49,421 nt of DNA from Desulfoarculaceae bacterium (GCA_019429465.1 JAHYIV010000019.1:1-49421), one strand, 5' to 3'; shown: positions 9,341 through 19,961, counted from the first letter of the stretch. Notes: generated by a model not told the origin, from the letters alone. Numbers and translations: made by a program.

Positions 9341-9420
9341 AACTAACCCCGATGAACGGGACACGTGCCTTTCGCGGATTATTTTCTGGCAAAAAAACAA
9401 GGAAATAATCTGTTAGGCAC
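9341..9420. repeat. 80-bp palindromic repeat, uninterrupted copy
   Basis: Begins AACTAACCCCGATGAACGGG and then forms a long hairpin. The arms around GTGCCTTTCGCGGATTATTT and AAATAATCTGTTAGGCAC are imperfectly complementary. A second copy at 44478-44612 matches it but carries an extra 49 bp in the loop. It ends 9 nt past the lnt stop and may serve as its transcript end. Confidence 0.8.
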
Positions 9421-9429
9421 CTTCTCGTA

Positions 9430-11073
9430 CTACGAAGAAATCCTCGCCCGGGGATTACGAAGGACAATCCAGATCAGGGGGACAATTGCCGCCCCCAGAC
9501 AGAAGGGGGCGAAAAGATAGCCCCAGCGGACAAACCAGGTCTTTTCTTCCATGAGGACGACCTCGGCATTCCCGGCCCAGGGTTCAAACAGCGGAGACAC
9601 CACCTGCACCCGACCCAGGGGATCAATAAATCCGGAAAAGCCGGTATTTGCCGCCCGTACCATACTGCGTCTGGTCTCCACTGATCGCAACACCGTCATG
9701 GCCAGACTGTGATGCGGGGCGCTGGACCAGCCATACCAGGCATCATTGGTCAGGTTAACCAGGACATTGGCATTCCCTCTCACCCATTTTCTGGCAATGT
9801 CGGGAAAGATGGATTCAAAACAGATTAATACCCCAATCCTGGCATTCTGACAAGCCAGGGCCTGTTCAATCGAGCCCGGACTGAAATCTCCCACGGCCTC
9901 AACCACAGGGGCCAGAAATGGCAGCATTTTTTTCAAGGGCACATATTCGCCAAACGGCACCAGATGGCTCTTGGAGTACCTGTCCGTGATCCGTCCGCCG
10001 GCATCAAAAAGAAGAGCGCTGTTATAATAGCGGGTCGCAACGTCCCGACCTGGGCCGCTTTCTCTGGCGCCATCAAGCCGCCGTCGGTCGTCGCCGCTGC
10101 CTCCGTGTTCAAACCAGGGCGCCCCCGTGAGCAGGGCAATCTGTCCCTGCACCGCGAGGTCACGCACCGGCTGCAGTAACGGATGGTCTACGGCCTGAAA
10201 CGGCAGGGCTGTTTCAGGCCAGACCACAAGCAGGGGTCGATCGTCATTAATAAGCCCCCGGCTCTGGCCGATATAATTGACCAGGGTTTCCTCCTGCCGT
10301 CCGGGAGACCACTTCTGATCCTGGGAGATATTGCCCTGAACCACGCCGATACGCATGCTGTTACTGACCGGCAGCTGTCGTTCCAGCTGCTGCCAGCGCA
10401 GGAATGAATAGATCGCGACCCCGGCGCACAACAGAATAACCGGCACAATCAGGCCAAGCTGCCCTCTTTTTTGCCTGGTGGCCATGATCAACAGGGCCGC
10501 CAGGGTGTTGATCAAAACCAGCAGATAGGTCAGACCATAATGGCCCCACAGATCAGCCGACTGGATCAGCCACGGCACATGCGCCAGCGCGTACCCCGGA
10601 TCCATCCAGGGAAAACCGGTAAAGAGAAAAGAGCGGCACCAGTCAAGGCCGACCCAGACTGCGGGGATAAGCCACAGGGCAAGGCGCAAAGGAACCCTGA
10701 CTGCAAATAAGCGGGCGGCCAGCCCAAAAAGCCCGACAAACAGACTCATATAAAGGGCAAGAAGGAGGAGGGCCGGAACAGACAGATACGGCGGCAGACC
10801 GCCGTAACGTCCCAGCACAATAACAATCCAATAGAGCAGCAGCAGAAAATGGAACAGACCGGTCAGCAGCCCGCAGATCCCCGCCTGCCGCGCCGTTCCA
10901 GACCTCATCACAGCCAGCAAAAACGGGACAAGGGCAACGAAGAGCAGAGGCCAGAAACCGCCGCCGCCAGGAAAGGCCAGCCAGAGAAGGGACGCGGTCA
11001 AAAGCGGCACCAGCATCCTTGTCCCAAGGGCAATTGCAGCCCCCGTCAATGTTGTGGAATCATACCTCTTCAT
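9430..11073 (-). CDS. lnt: Apolipoprotein N-acyltransferase
   Basis: Inner-membrane enzyme that adds the third acyl chain to lipoproteins, the last step of lipoprotein maturation. Several hydrophobic segments fill the first 210 residues, and a nitrilase-type periplasmic domain follows. The catalytic triad is visible: Glu287 in WPETALP, Lys368 in SKSHLVPFGEY and Cys418 in ICFESIFP. A last membrane segment closes the protein. The length of about 547 aa is slightly above average. The ATG at 11073 lies inside the corC 3' end, so the two genes overlap by 14 nt and are probably coupled. The corC-lnt order is the same as in many Gram-negatives (ybeX-lnt). Confidence 0.96.
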   Translation of the reverse strand: MKRYDSTTLTGAAIALGTRMLVPLLTASLLWLAFPGGGGFWPLLFVALVPFLLAVMRSGTARQAGICGLLTGLFHFLLLLYWIVIVLGRYGGLPPYLSVPALLLLALYMSLFVGLFGLAARLFAVRVPLRLALWLIPAVWVGLDWCRSFLFTGFPWMDPGYALAHVPWLIQSADLWGHYGLTYLLVLINTLAALLIMATRQKRGQLGLIVPVILLCAGVAIYSFLRWQQLERQLPVSNSMRIGVVQGNISQDQKWSPGRQEETLVNYIGQSRGLINDDRPLLVVWPETALPFQAVDHPLLQPVRDLAVQGQIALLTGAPWFEHGGSGDDRRRLDGARESGPGRDVATRYYNSALLFDAGGRITDRYSKSHLVPFGEYVPLKKMLPFLAPVVEAVGDFSPGSIEQALACQNARIGVLICFESIFPDIARKWVRGNANVLVNLTNDAWYGWSSAPHHSLAMTVLRSVETRRSMVRAANTGFSGFIDPLGRVQVVSPLFEPWAGNAEVVLMEEKTWFVRWGYLFAPFCLGAAIVPLIWIVLRNPRARISS

Positions 11074-11935
11074 CACTCAACCGGGTAATATGTACCGCCT
11101 TGATGTGCCGCTTGCTTGCCGTCTTGACCAGAAAACGCAGGCCCCCCACATCCACCCGATCCCCTGGTACCGCCAGTCTGCCCAGGAGATGAACCACCAG
11201 TCCGCCTACGGATTCGTATGGGCCCTCCGGCATCTCCACACCAAACCACTCCTCGACCTCTTCTATATCGATCCGGGCCTGCACCAGAATGGCGTCCTGA
11301 CCAAGCTCCTGAATCTCATTACTGTCATCGACATCATATTCATCTTCAATCTCGCCAACAATTTCCTCCAGGACATCCTCAATGGTGACAAGACCGCGAA
11401 TGGAGCCAAACTCATCGGTGACGAGTGCCATATGGACCTTCCGTTTCTGGAATTCCACCAGCAGATCGACAATCAGTTTTTTTTCATCAATAAAATAGGG
11501 GGGAGTTAACAGCTCTGGAAGCGGAATATTTTTTGAGGCCGGCGAAAAGCTCTTCAACAGATTCTTGACATGGAGGATACCGACAATATGGTCCAGGGTA
11601 TCCCGGTACACAGGAACCCTGGTAAACCCCTTGTCAATGAAGAGCTCTACCAGCTCCGCTCGAGAGGTGGACTCATCCACCGCCTCAATCTCCACCGCCG
11701 GGGTCATGATCTCGCCCACCCTGGTATCACGAAAATCAAAAATAGAGTTGATCATCCTCTCTTCCAGGCTGGTGATCAAGCCCTGCTCTTCCCCATCCTC
11801 AAGCAGTTCCTGAATTTCAAGCTCCAGGGACTCGGTGGTGTCAGGGGTCCTCCCTGGCAGCAGGGCTGCCAGCCGTTGAAAGACCCCTTTATGTTCTGTA
11901 GGTTCAGGGGGTTCTGATGGTTTTTCATTATTCAT
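11060..11935 (-). CDS. corC: CorC/HlyC-family CBS-domain protein
   Basis: Cytosolic CBS-pair protein of 291 aa without the membrane DUF21 domain. It has an acidic leader, then ERMINSIFDFRDTRVGEIMTP leading into two CBS repeats (about 70-190), and a C-terminal CorC_HlyC domain (about 205-285, ending near GGLVVHLLGRLAVPGD and GLRFLVKTASKRHIKAV). Family members are linked to magnesium and cobalt efflux or to ribosome/membrane stress, and the biochemical role is unsettled. It overlaps lnt by 14 nt. A possible minus-strand promoter lies in the AT-rich leader, but I could not fix it. Confidence 0.9.
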   Translation of the reverse strand: MNNEKPSEPPEPTEHKGVFQRLAALLPGRTPDTTESLELEIQELLEDGEEQGLITSLEERMINSIFDFRDTRVGEIMTPAVEIEAVDESTSRAELVELFIDKGFTRVPVYRDTLDHIVGILHVKNLLKSFSPASKNIPLPELLTPPYFIDEKKLIVDLLVEFQKRKVHMALVTDEFGSIRGLVTIEDVLEEIVGEIEDEYDVDDSNEIQELGQDAILVQARIDIEEVEEWFGVEMPEGPYESVGGLVVHLLGRLAVPGDRVDVGGLRFLVKTASKRHIKAVHITRLSDEEV

Positions 11936-12309
11936 TGTTTTCTATCGTTATCCTGTTAAGGGGCTCTCAGCAAAAAAAAACCGTTGAACATTTCAATGAA
12001 AGATCAGAGAGAAAAATCCTTCCCGGCACCATTCATTCTCACCATGACCTTCAGTGATAACAAAAGGGAACAAAACAAAATACATTTTTTCTTTTCTAAT
12101 TGCCATGATATGACTATAGTAATCTCTGTTTATTCTTTTGCAAAAAGAAAAAAGGGCTCTTTTGATTACGTATCATCCGTTTCCCAGACTCAACCTGCAT
12201 CCATCAGCGCCTTCCAGGGACTCGGAAAATAATGATAACCCTAACTTACGCCCAGATTTGACGAGTCCGCAGTTGGGCGTCAACTGAAATTTTACCACAT
12301 TAAGACAAT
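11936..12309. other. Divergent intergenic region between corC and the biotin carboxylase gene
   Basis: 374 bp without a supported gene. The middle (about 12050-12170) is AT-rich and presumably holds promoters in both directions. Near the plus-strand gene an inverted pair ACGCCCA (12249-12255) / TGGGCGT (12275-12281) brackets TTTGACG; it could be an operator, but the support is slight. Confidence 0.4.
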
Positions 12310-13725
12310 ATGAGTCACAGTTTACAAGGAAAGGTCCTCATTGCCAACCGGGGTGAGATAGCGATCCGCATCATGAACGCCTGCAAGGATCTGGGCCTGG
12401 AATATACGGTGGTCTATACCGATGCCGACAAGGACTCGGAGCACGTCCGGGGCAACAGAACCAGCGGCGACGACCAGAACGCCTGGCGAATCAGCAGCTA
12501 CTCCGAGCCCAATGATATCTTTGCGGTTGCCGACCATACCCAGTGCACGGCGATCCATCCGGGCTATGGGTTCTTCTCTGAAGACTATCGTTTTGCCAGA
12601 CGGGCAACCCTCCGCGATCGGCCCCTCATCTTTATCGGGCCCAACTGGGAGGTCATCAAAAGCCTTGGCGACAAGATCAACACCAAACGGGTCGCCAACA
12701 AGCTGGGAATCCCCACCATTCCCGGCACCGACAGCCCCATCTATAACGAGATGGAGGCGGAAGAGATCGCCCAGCGGCTCCTCGACAGTCAACTTGACCA
12801 GGACATCAATGCCCCTTCCATCCTAGTCAAGGCGGCGGCCGGCGGCGGCGGCATGGGCATTGAAGAGGTGACGGAAATCGAGCAGTTCCGCCGCATCTAC
12901 CGTCAGGTCCAGAATTATGCCAAGCGCCAGTTCGGCGACGGCGGCGTCCTTATCGAACAATGCCTGCGCGACTATAACCACCTTGAAGTCCAGCTGGTCT
13001 GCTCACGCCACGGCGAGCGACTCCACTTTGGTTCACGGAACTGTACCATCCAGTCTACGGGTCGTCAGAAACGGGTGGAGGCGGCGCCGGGCTTCCATCG
13101 TTCCTGCTTCGCCTATGATTTCGACGAACAACAGGTTCTGGAACAGATCGTTGACTATTCACTGAAGCTGGCAGCTCATGTCCGCTACGACAACGTCGGC
13201 ACCTGGGAATGGATTGTCAGCAGATCCGGTCAACCCTATCTGCTGGAGGTCAACACCAGAATCCAGGTGGAAAATGACGTCTCCGCCCGCATCAGCTATC
13301 TCAACAATCAGCACCCCAATCTGCTGCGCGAACAGATCAGACTGGGCCTGGGTGAGAAGATCGGCTACAAACAGAAGGCCGTCGAGTTCAAAGGGGCGTC
13401 CATTGAACTGCGCATTGTCGCCGAAGACACCCGCCGCGGATTTGCTCCCTGGATTGGCACCATCACCGACTTCCATTTTCCCGAGCACGACTGGTCAACC
13501 GTCTACACCCATGTCCCTTCCGACCGGGAATACCTGATTCCCAGTGATTTTGACCCGAACCTGGCTCTCGCCCTGGTATGGGGAGAGACCATGGAAGAGA
13601 GCAAAAACAAGGCGAGACAGTTTCTTGACGAAACAGTCATTCGCGGCAAAGACTCAAAAGGCAGACCGATTATCACCAACCTGGAATACCTGAAAGACAA
13701 CCTGGGCCGCCTGCTGACTTTCTAG
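12310..13725 (+). CDS. accC: Acetyl-CoA carboxylase, biotin carboxylase subunit
   Basis: ATP-grasp enzyme that carboxylates biotin on the carrier protein, the first half of malonyl-CoA synthesis. It begins with the biotin carboxylase N-domain (IANRGEIAIRIM). The ATP-binding Lys174 heads a glycine-rich loop (KAAAGGGGMG), and HLEVQL and the active-site block EVNTRIQVEN follow. The usual His after VE is Asn here, while the catalytic Glu, Asn and Arg positions are kept. The length of 471 aa is near normal for a stand-alone subunit, with no fused biotinyl domain. The fused carboxyltransferase follows after 142 nt on the same strand. The carrier protein AccB must be encoded elsewhere. Pyruvate carboxylase subunit A is an alternative, but the neighbour argues for acetyl-CoA carboxylase. 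Confidence 0.9.
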   Translation: MSHSLQGKVLIANRGEIAIRIMNACKDLGLEYTVVYTDADKDSEHVRGNRTSGDDQNAWRISSYSEPNDIFAVADHTQCTAIHPGYGFFSEDYRFARRATLRDRPLIFIGPNWEVIKSLGDKINTKRVANKLGIPTIPGTDSPIYNEMEAEEIAQRLLDSQLDQDINAPSILVKAAAGGGGMGIEEVTEIEQFRRIYRQVQNYAKRQFGDGGVLIEQCLRDYNHLEVQLVCSRHGERLHFGSRNCTIQSTGRQKRVEAAPGFHRSCFAYDFDEQQVLEQIVDYSLKLAAHVRYDNVGTWEWIVSRSGQPYLLEVNTRIQVENDVSARISYLNNQHPNLLREQIRLGLGEKIGYKQKAVEFKGASIELRIVAEDTRRGFAPWIGTITDFHFPEHDWSTVYTHVPSDREYLIPSDFDPNLALALVWGETMEESKNKARQFLDETVIRGKDSKGRPIITNLEYLKDNLGRLLTF

Positions 13726-13729
13726 GAGA

Positions 13730-13788
13730 TCGGGTTGCAACCCGACTACAAGGGGTGGATGGCAATCCCGGCATCGGGTTGCAACCCG
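13730..13788. repeat. Pair of TCGGGTTGCAACCCGA palindromes
   Basis: The 16-bp palindrome occurs at 13730-13745, 4 nt after the accC stop, and again at 13774-13788 with one changed end base. A third copy lies at 42988-43003. These are dispersed hairpins; here they sit between the biotin carboxylase and carboxyltransferase genes and could affect read-through. Confidence 0.8.
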
Positions 13789-13867
13789 GGCTACTGAAGG
13801 GTTACCAACTTGTTTCGCAACGGCCACTAAACACATCAATCAACTGCAACCTGTAACAGCACTCGCT

Positions 13868-16138
13868 ATGAACGCATTACTCAAGCAGCTCCATAAAATT
13901 GAAGAACGCATCAACTACCTGATTCAGATCAAGGATTACTCCAACTGGGGGAACCTCGACGGATTCAAAAAGACATGCAATCACCTGAAGCAGACGATGT
14001 ACGATCACAGCGAAGAGCAATTTTCCGGTGAGATCGACAAGCTGCACGAGGCCATCTACTTTCTCGAAGAGCGGGCAGAAGAACAGCTGACCCCTATGGA
14101 ACGGGTACGAATCGTCCGCTCCATCCAGCGTTTCAGCCTCAAGGACATCCTGGAAAACGTCTACGAGGATTACACCGAGCTTGGCGGCGAGGGTGATGCC
14201 AATATCGATCCGGCCATGGTCTGCGCCAAGGCCACCATCGTCAGACGCATTAAAAACAAGCCCTACACCGCCTCGGTCATGGTCATTGGCCAGGAGACAG
14301 GCCATGGCGAGGAATTTCGTAATGGCGGTTCCTGCAAACCCGAAGGCAACGAAAAGGCCCTTCGTTATATGAAGGTCGCGGAGACCGAAGGCATCCCTAT
14401 CCACTTCTACGTCTTTACCCCTGGCTCTTTTCCGGTGGAAGAGTATCCCGGGGCGGCGCAGCAGATCGCCCGCAACATCTACGCCATGTGCAAGCTGCGG
14501 GTCCCCATGATCTCCCTGATCTCTGAAGGCGGCTCAGGCGGAGCCGAGGCCATCGGACTCACCGACTTCCGGATGATGTGTTCCCATGGCTACTATTCCG
14601 TTATCTCGCCGGAAGGGGCCGCAGCCATCGAGGGCAAGGTGAAAGAGGGGAGCAAGGCACCCAAGGAACTCATCGAGGTCTGCGCCGAACGGCTCAAATT
14701 GACCGCCACGGACAATCTGGCCATGGGCACCATCGATCATATCATCCAGGAGCCACACCTTGGCGCCAGAAGAGACGACTTCGCCTTTTTTGCCCAGCTT
14801 CGGGCCGAGGTTATGCGGGCCACCGACAAGGTCGTCCTCGGCACCAAAAGCTTCAGGGCCTTCCGCTCCTATGAGATCAAACGGAAGAAGGCAAAACCAG
14901 AGTCCCAGGAGCTTCAGATTGACGTCTCCTGGGATCTCAACCAGGATGAGATCAAACGTCTTCTTATTGGCCGTTCCAGGAAATATCGGGAGATGTCGGC
15001 CCAAGGCTTCAGCGGTCTGCCCACCCCTACGGAAAAATTTCTCCGCCGGATTCAGGAAAAGACCGAAAAGGTCTATTATACCATGCGCTATGATATCCTG
15101 AAAAATAACCAGAAACAGGTACAGAAGGTCTTCAAGGATGTCTCCGGGGAAGGAACCGTCATCCTCAAACGGGTCACCTCACCTATTACCACCGCCATTG
15201 AATTCTTCTCCAACCACACGGATAAAAAATCCATTCGTCCGCAAATCAGCCACCCGGAAGGGACTCAGTCACATGGAAACAGTCAGGACCCACTGGAGCT
15301 GACTGACACCTATACCAGCCCGCTGGCCAACATGGATCGCACCATCACCTGTCCCGGCAGCGAGAAATACGGGTGCAAGGATCTCTGGGTACCAGACCTT
15401 TTCGGTGAATTCGCCGGGGTCTGCGAGACCTGCGGCCATCACTTTGCCCTCGAGCACAAATGGTACCTGAAAAACATCTTTGATCCTGATTCGATCCGCC
15501 TCTTCAATAGCAATATTACGGCCGGCAATCCCCTTGGCTACACAGGGTTTGACGAGCGGCTGCAATCATCAAAGAAATTAACAGGACGCAATGCCGGCAA
15601 CATGACCTTCCATGCCCGGATCATGGACATCCACGTAGTGGTCAGTATGCTTTACTCCGATTTCCGAAACGGAACGGTAGGCTCGGCAGAAGGAGAAAAG
15701 TTCATTGAGGCCTGCGCCATAGCAAAACGAAAGAAACGGCCACTCATCTCCTACGTCCACACCACTGGCGGTATTCGCATTCAGGAGGGGACTCTGGGGG
15801 TCACCCAGATGCCCAAATGCACCATGGCCGTCCGTGAATATATCGATGCCGGCGGGCTCTACATTGTCGTCTATGACAACAATTCCTATGCCGGACCCGT
15901 TGCCAGTTTTCTCGGCTGTTCACCCTATCAGTTTGCCATCCGCTCAAGCCGGATAGGCTTTGCCGGCCACCGGGTCATCCGCGAGACAACGGGCATCGAC
16001 ATTCCCCCTGATTACCATTCCGCCAGAAACGCCCTCAAACGCGGCCACATTCAAGGAATATGGGATCGTCGGGAATTCAGACGCAACCTTTACAAATCCC
16101 TCCTGACCATGGGCAGCCCTCACCTCTATTACCGATAA
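13868..16138 (+). CDS. Fused acetyl-CoA carboxylase carboxyltransferase (alpha-beta)
   Basis: One 756-aa chain carries both carboxyltransferase halves that move the carboxyl group from carboxybiotin to acetyl-CoA. The N-terminal half is AccA-like: RVRIVRSIQRFSLKDIL, IGQETGHGEE, then ISEGGSGGAEAIG and SPEGAAAI (about 75-330). The C-terminal half is AccD-like: zinc knuckle at 495-522, GRNAGNMTFHARI, and YVHTTGGIRIQEG (about 480-756). The order alpha-beta is opposite to the beta-alpha order of many single-chain carboxyltransferases. The first zinc pair is spaced C495-x7-C503 instead of CxxC, while the second (C519, C522) is normal. No ribosome site is obvious before the ATG. It follows accC and precedes tRNA-Lys. 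Confidence 0.9.
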   Translation: MNALLKQLHKIEERINYLIQIKDYSNWGNLDGFKKTCNHLKQTMYDHSEEQFSGEIDKLHEAIYFLEERAEEQLTPMERVRIVRSIQRFSLKDILENVYEDYTELGGEGDANIDPAMVCAKATIVRRIKNKPYTASVMVIGQETGHGEEFRNGGSCKPEGNEKALRYMKVAETEGIPIHFYVFTPGSFPVEEYPGAAQQIARNIYAMCKLRVPMISLISEGGSGGAEAIGLTDFRMMCSHGYYSVISPEGAAAIEGKVKEGSKAPKELIEVCAERLKLTATDNLAMGTIDHIIQEPHLGARRDDFAFFAQLRAEVMRATDKVVLGTKSFRAFRSYEIKRKKAKPESQELQIDVSWDLNQDEIKRLLIGRSRKYREMSAQGFSGLPTPTEKFLRRIQEKTEKVYYTMRYDILKNNQKQVQKVFKDVSGEGTVILKRVTSPITTAIEFFSNHTDKKSIRPQISHPEGTQSHGNSQDPLELTDTYTSPLANMDRTITCPGSEKYGCKDLWVPDLFGEFAGVCETCGHHFALEHKWYLKNIFDPDSIRLFNSNITAGNPLGYTGFDERLQSSKKLTGRNAGNMTFHARIMDIHVVVSMLYSDFRNGTVGSAEGEKFIEACAIAKRKKRPLISYVHTTGGIRIQEGTLGVTQMPKCTMAVREYIDAGGLYIVVYDNNSYAGPVASFLGCSPYQFAIRSSRIGFAGHRVIRETTGIDIPPDYHSARNALKRGHIQGIWDRREFRRNLYKSLLTMGSPHLYYR

Positions 16139-16243
16139 AAAAGAGGCCCATCCACTTTCTTTGCCCCTACATCTTGACGAACGCACTCTCGTGTGATAGA
16201 TAGTGTTTACTTTATTGCACTTGTTGCACTAATTTGTGGTCCT

Positions 16244-16319
16244 GGGCCGTTAGCTCAATTGGTAGAGCAACTGACTCTTAATCAGTAGGTCCCCGGTTCG
16301 ATCCCGGGACGGCCCACCA
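16244..16319 (+). tRNA. tRNA-Lys (anticodon CTT)
   Basis: Complete cloverleaf. The acceptor stem GGGCCGT/ACGGCCC pairs, the D arm reads TAGCTCAATTGGTAGAGCA, the stem ACTGA/TCAGT holds the loop CTCTTAA (anticodon CTT), and the T arm has GGTTCGATCCC. CCA is encoded at 16317-16319. Confidence 0.97.
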
Positions 16320-16330
16320 GCAAAAAAATC

Positions 16331-16367
16331 AAGCACCTGGCTCACTTTGAGCCAGGTGCTTTTTTGT
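16331..16367 (+). terminator. Rho-independent terminator after tRNA-Lys
   Basis: A 14-bp perfect stem (16331-16344 and 16348-16361) with a 3-nt loop runs into a T-rich tract (TTTTTTGTTTG). It starts 11 nt after the tRNA CCA. Confidence 0.93.
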
Positions 16368-16420
16368 TTGTTTCAGGGGCGCGCATGATCGCAGGTAGCG
16401 CAGGCAATCATGCGGTATTC

Positions 16421-16465
16421 AAAAAAAAACCTTCGAACCATCAGAATGGTCCGAAGGTTTTTTTT
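16421..16465. terminator. Bidirectional terminator hairpin
   Basis: The inverted repeat AAAAAAACCTTCG...CGAAGGTTTTTTT, with inner arms ACCAT/ATGGT, carries A and T tracts on both sides. It directly follows the stop of the GltA-type gene on the minus strand and can also stop plus-strand transcription past tRNA-Lys. Confidence 0.92.
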
Positions 16466-17883
16466 TATGTCTCCAACTCACAGACAAACTGCCGGTCGGT
16501 CATCAGATCCTGACCCTTCAGGAAATGTTCGATGGATTCAGCCGCGACCTTGCCCTGAAAGACTGCCTTCGCCGCAGTCTGCGGTCCAAGTACATTATCC
16601 CCACCGGCAAACACCCAGTCGACAGATGTCTGCAGGGTCAAGGGATCCGTTTCGTAGGTGCCCCAGCTGGTCAGTTTGAACTCCAGACCATGATCAGCGG
16701 TATGATCAACATTCTGACTGATGGCAGGAATAATGGAATCCGCCTTGATAATAAAATTAGAGGCTTCCTGAACCACCGGCCTTCTTCTTCCGGAGGCATC
16801 CGGTTCACCAAGCTCCATGCGAACACATTCAACACCGACAAGTTTTCCGTCTTCCGCAAGAATCTTCACCGGAGCCGCCAGCATCTCAATGCGCACCCCC
16901 TCTTCCTCAAGATGATGCACCTCGGCCCGTGACGCCGGCATCTCATCCTTGGAGCGACGATAGAGGATAAAGACATCGACAGATCCGAGTCGCAGGGCTG
17001 TGCGGGCCACATCAATCGCCACATTACCGCCGCCGACCACGACCACCTTTCGGCCCAGATCTATCTTCTCGCCAAGATTTATACGGCGCAGATAATCCAC
17101 ACCATGCATGACCCCTCCGGTGTTCTCCTCATTTTCCAGACCGAGTTTCCGGCTGGCATGGGCCCCGACCCCGAGAAAAACGGCGTCAAAGCCCTCATTC
17201 TTGAGATCTGCCAGACTCTTGTCGCGGCCGATGGTGACACCTTTGAGGATGGTCACCCCACAGCTTTTCAGGGCATCAAATTCTGCCTGAATAATATCAC
17301 GGGGCAGGCGGAAGGCAGGGATGCCGACGGTCAACATCCCGCCAAACTCGGAAAGAGCTTCAAAGACCGTACAGTCAATTCCCTTATGGGCCAGATAATA
17401 GGCAACGGACATCCCGGCAGGACCGGAACCGACAATGGCGACCTTCTTGCCAATCGGCAGGGCGCAGGATGTGGACATGTTCCTGCCTCCGGCAACCATC
17501 CAGTCTGCGATAAAGCGTTCCAGCATGCCGATAGAGACCGCCTGCCCCTTGCCCTTGCCGCGGATACAGGACCCTTCACACTGAAATTCATGGGGACAGA
17601 CCCGCGAGCAGACCGCGGGCATGGAAGAGGTTTCCCGGATCTTCCAATAGGCCTGTTCAAACTCACCCTCACGCAGGAGACTGATAAAACCCGGAATATC
17701 ATTATGAATGGGACACCCATCCCGGCACGCCGGTTTTTTGCACTGCAGGCAGCGATTGGCTTCAAGGATTGCCGTGTCTGTTGAGTAACCGGCAACTATT
17801 TCATTAAAATTGCTAATCCGTTCAGAAACGGGCAATTCAGCGGCCATCTGTCGGGCAATGGCCATTCGCTCTTGTGGTTTCAT
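16465..17883 (-). CDS. gltA: GltA-type NADPH-dependent glutamate synthase small subunit
   Basis: Flavoprotein that moves electrons between NAD(P)H and Fe-S clusters. An N-terminal 4Fe-4S domain contains CLQCKKPACRDGCP and CSRVCPHEFQCEGSC. It is followed by an FAD-binding loop (GSGPAGMSVAYYLA) and an NADPH-binding loop (VVVGGGNVAIDVART). About 472 aa, matching the stand-alone GltA/GltD class. The ATG at 17883 is chosen because AAGGGA lies just upstream; an ATG at 17898 has no such site. No large glutamate synthase subunit and no NfnA partner is adjacent, so it could also be the large subunit of an Nfn-type transhydrogenase. Terminators isolate it on both sides. Confidence 0.85.
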   Translation of the reverse strand: MKPQERMAIARQMAAELPVSERISNFNEIVAGYSTDTAILEANRCLQCKKPACRDGCPIHNDIPGFISLLREGEFEQAYWKIRETSSMPAVCSRVCPHEFQCEGSCIRGKGKGQAVSIGMLERFIADWMVAGGRNMSTSCALPIGKKVAIVGSGPAGMSVAYYLAHKGIDCTVFEALSEFGGMLTVGIPAFRLPRDIIQAEFDALKSCGVTILKGVTIGRDKSLADLKNEGFDAVFLGVGAHASRKLGLENEENTGGVMHGVDYLRRINLGEKIDLGRKVVVVGGGNVAIDVARTALRLGSVDVFILYRRSKDEMPASRAEVHHLEEEGVRIEMLAAPVKILAEDGKLVGVECVRMELGEPDASGRRRPVVQEASNFIIKADSIIPAISQNVDHTADHGLEFKLTSWGTYETDPLTLQTSVDWVFAGGDNVLGPQTAAKAVFQGKVAAESIEHFLKGQDLMTDRQFVCELET

Positions 17884-17935
17884 ATCGTCCCTTGACATTG
17901 TCGTTTATGCTTGATTTTCATCGAAAGAAGTACCA

Positions 17936-17975
17936 TAAAAAAAGGTCGTTCCCGTAAGGAACGACCTTTTTTTTA
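17936..17975. terminator. Terminator of the ATP synthase operon
   Basis: The stem AGGTCGTTCC/GGAACGACCT has a short loop and is bounded by A7 and T8 tracts. It lies 20 nt beyond the atpC stop on the minus strand. The symmetrical tracts allow termination in both directions. Confidence 0.93.
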
Positions 17976-17994
17976 CCATTCATCTTTCGATGAA

Positions 17995-18408
17995 TCAAGA
18001 CATTTTGGAGATCTTCATGCGGGCCAGCGCTCGCTGCAAGGCAGCCTCGGCCCTGGTTCTATTAATAAGTTCATCGTGCTGGGCAACCTGGGCAAGACGC
18101 TTCTCGGCGCGTTCCTTGGCCCGGATGGCCCGGTCAACATCAATCTGACGCCCAAACTCGGCACTTTCTACCAGAAAGGTGATCTTGTTATTGGAGACCT
18201 CGCAGAATCCACCACTGATCATAAGAGCCTCACGTTTCTTGCCCTGCTCGTAGGTCAACAGACCAGTCCTGATCGTCGAAAGAAAAGGAGCATGGTTGGC
18301 AAGAACACCAAAATCACCACCGTATCCGGGAGCGTTAACGATATCGACATCTTCACTGACGACGGCACCATTAGGGGTAACCACTTCAAGTCGTATTTGT
18401 TGAGCCAT
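17995..18408 (-). CDS. atpC: F1Fo ATP synthase epsilon subunit
   Basis: Central-stalk subunit of F1 that couples rotation and inhibits ATP hydrolysis. The N-terminal beta-sandwich ([36 protein letters not shown]) is followed by a two-helix C-terminal region ([14 protein letters not shown]). The length of 137 aa is normal. AGAGG precedes the ATG. Last gene of the operon, followed by a terminator; an unusually long 131-bp gap with a hairpin separates it from atpD. Confidence 0.97.
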   Translation of the reverse strand: MAQQIRLEVVTPNGAVVSEDVDIVNAPGYGGDFGVLANHAPFLSTIRTGLLTYEQGKKREALMISGGFCEVSNNKITFLVESAEFGRQIDVDRAIRAKERAEKRLAQVAQHDELINRTRAEAALQRALARMKISKMS

Positions 18409-18473
18409 TGCTTTGACCTCTTAAGCCGTTATTCTAAAAATAACTGTAACAGTTTACTGCCGAGACCGGCACA

Positions 18474-18526
18474 AGAAGCCGTAACGAAAAGAGAAAAGTG
18501 CCATGCCTGTTTTCGCTACGGTTTCT
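18474..18526. repeat. Hairpin in the atpD-atpC spacer
   Basis: Arms of 17 nt (18474-18490 and 18510-18526) match at 15 positions around a core CCGTAACGAAAA/TTTTCGCTACGG. A similar hairpin lies on the other side of atpD. There is no T tract, so it is more likely a processing or stability element, or a small repeat, than a terminator. Confidence 0.7.
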
Positions 18527-18539
18527 CATCGAGATAAAA

Positions 18540-19961
<1,422 letters not shown>

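Noticed and set aside
12232-12309. Riboswitch or leader before the biotin carboxylase gene
   Set aside because: Only one short inverted pair is present; no known riboswitch core could be recognised.
16200-16243. Promoter of tRNA-Lys
   Set aside because: TTTACT and TAATTT at suitable spacing were seen but match the consensus too poorly to annotate.
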